From Syntrophomonadaceae bacterium (GTDB taxonomy: Bacteria > Bacillota > Dethiobacteria > PWVN01), in contig SLHK01000136.1 in NCBI GenBank assembly GCA_007136165.1, positions 1 to 6,619 of the forward strand: a stretch of DNA of 6,619 nt, given 5' to 3'. The notes under the pieces are model-generated. The model saw only the letters and a list, made by a program, of their open reading frames with translations. It made no database searches and was not told the origin of the DNA. The position numbers and the translations under genes are program-made. Positions 6,155 to 6,619 of the stretch are shown here, piece after piece. Each line of letters starts with the position of its first letter. Positions within the stretch are counted from its first letter, which is position 1.

Positions 6155-6619
6155 CTACTTTCGCGACAGCAGGGGCCGTCTCCTTTCCCCGGGGCTTGCC
6201 GGGCGCAGCAAACGGGACAGGAGGGTGGGCAGCAGGGAGAAGCCCAAAACCATGAGCCACACCGGAAGGGTTAAAGGGGTGGTGTAGAATATGCCCTGCA
6301 GGAAAGGCTGATAGACCACCAGCAGCAGCAGGAAGACGGAGGACATAACGGCGGCCAGCAGGTAGGGGTTGCTGAAAAAGGACGGCTTGTTCTTACCGTC
6401 CACCACCCGGCAGTCAAAGACATAGACCAGCTGAGAAATAATGAGGGTGGCAAAGGCCACCGTCCTGGCCTGGTCCAGGGGGGCCCCTTGTTGAAGGATA
6501 AAGGCAAAGGCGATGACGGAAACGATGCCGATGTTGATGCCCTGGGTGATAATCCGCTGCCGGAGCCCCCCGGCAAAGATGCTCTCCCGGGAAGGCCGGG
6601 GGGGGCGCTTCATGATGCC
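6155..6619 (-). CDS. C-terminal part of a P-type cation-transporting ATPase (Ca2+-ATPase type), 5' end off the window
   Basis: The visible 154 residues are the cation-ATPase C-terminal domain of a P2-type pump, which uses ATP to move Ca2+ or a similar cation across the membrane. The fragment opens with MKRPPRPSRESIF, the conserved sequence before the last membrane segments in SERCA-like pumps. Four hydrophobic segments follow near visible residues 23-42, 53-68, 86-103 and 118-136, fitting membrane helices 7-10, with the typical FFSNPYLL before helix 9. A basic tail ends at the TAG at 6155-6157. The phosphorylation (DKTGT) and ATP-binding domains are outside the window, so the transported ion cannot be read directly. 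A Ca2+-ATPase (YloB) lies directly upstream of yloC in B. subtilis, which supports the call. Confidence 0.93.
   Translation of the reverse strand, partial: GIMKRPPRPSRESIFAGGLRQRIITQGINIGIVSVIAFAFILQQGAPLDQARTVAFATLIISQLVYVFDCRVVDGKNKPSFFSNPYLLAAVMSSVFLLLLVVYQPFLQGIFYTTPLTLPVWLMVLGFSLLPTLLSRLLRPASPGERRRPLLSRK

Overview
The window holds a conserved Firmicutes housekeeping cluster, nearly all of it on the minus strand. Read in the minus direction (right to left) the order is: 3' end of a P-type (Ca2+-type) cation ATPase, yicC, remA, gmk, rpoZ, coaBC, then priA running off the left edge. This matches the order I know from Bacillus subtilis (yloB-yloC-remA-gmk-rpoZ-coaBC-priA). One plus-strand gene, a SpoIIM-family membrane protein, sits between coaBC and priA. 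RemA and a SpoIIM-type protein point to an endospore-forming lineage of Firmicutes. The fairly GC-rich sequence and the protein style suggest a clostridial group such as Moorella or Desulfotomaculum relatives rather than Bacillus; that placement is inference.

Layout: positions 1-1987 are priA (minus, about 662 residues visible, C-terminus missing). Positions 1988-2125 are a divergent intergenic region with a good promoter and ribosome binding site for the plus-strand gene. Positions 2126-2737 are the SpoIIM-family gene. A perfect 12-bp-stem bidirectional terminator at 2746-2773 separates it from convergent coaBC (2758-3960). Then come rpoZ (3978-4193, GTG start overlapping the gmk stop), gmk (4190-4804), remA (4808-5086, TTG start), a 97-bp gap with a sigma-A-like promoter, yicC (5184-6056), a second gap of about 100 bp with a sigma-A-like promoter, and the ATPase tail (6155-6619).

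The remA-gmk-rpoZ-coaBC genes are packed within 17 nt of each other or overlap, each with its own strong Shine-Dalgarno sequence, and look like one transcription unit ending at the shared terminator. They combine a DNA-binding regulator, GDP synthesis, an RNA polymerase subunit and coenzyme A synthesis. priA (replication restart) is cut off from that unit by the terminator and the inverted gene, so it probably needs its own promoter, which I could not identify.

I see no mobile element, CRISPR array, RNA gene, or evidence of a previously undescribed system. The most unusual points are the inverted SpoIIM-family gene breaking the coaBC-priA neighbourhood and the terminator whose loop contains the coaBC stop codon. 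No stretch longer than 300 bases lacks a gene.
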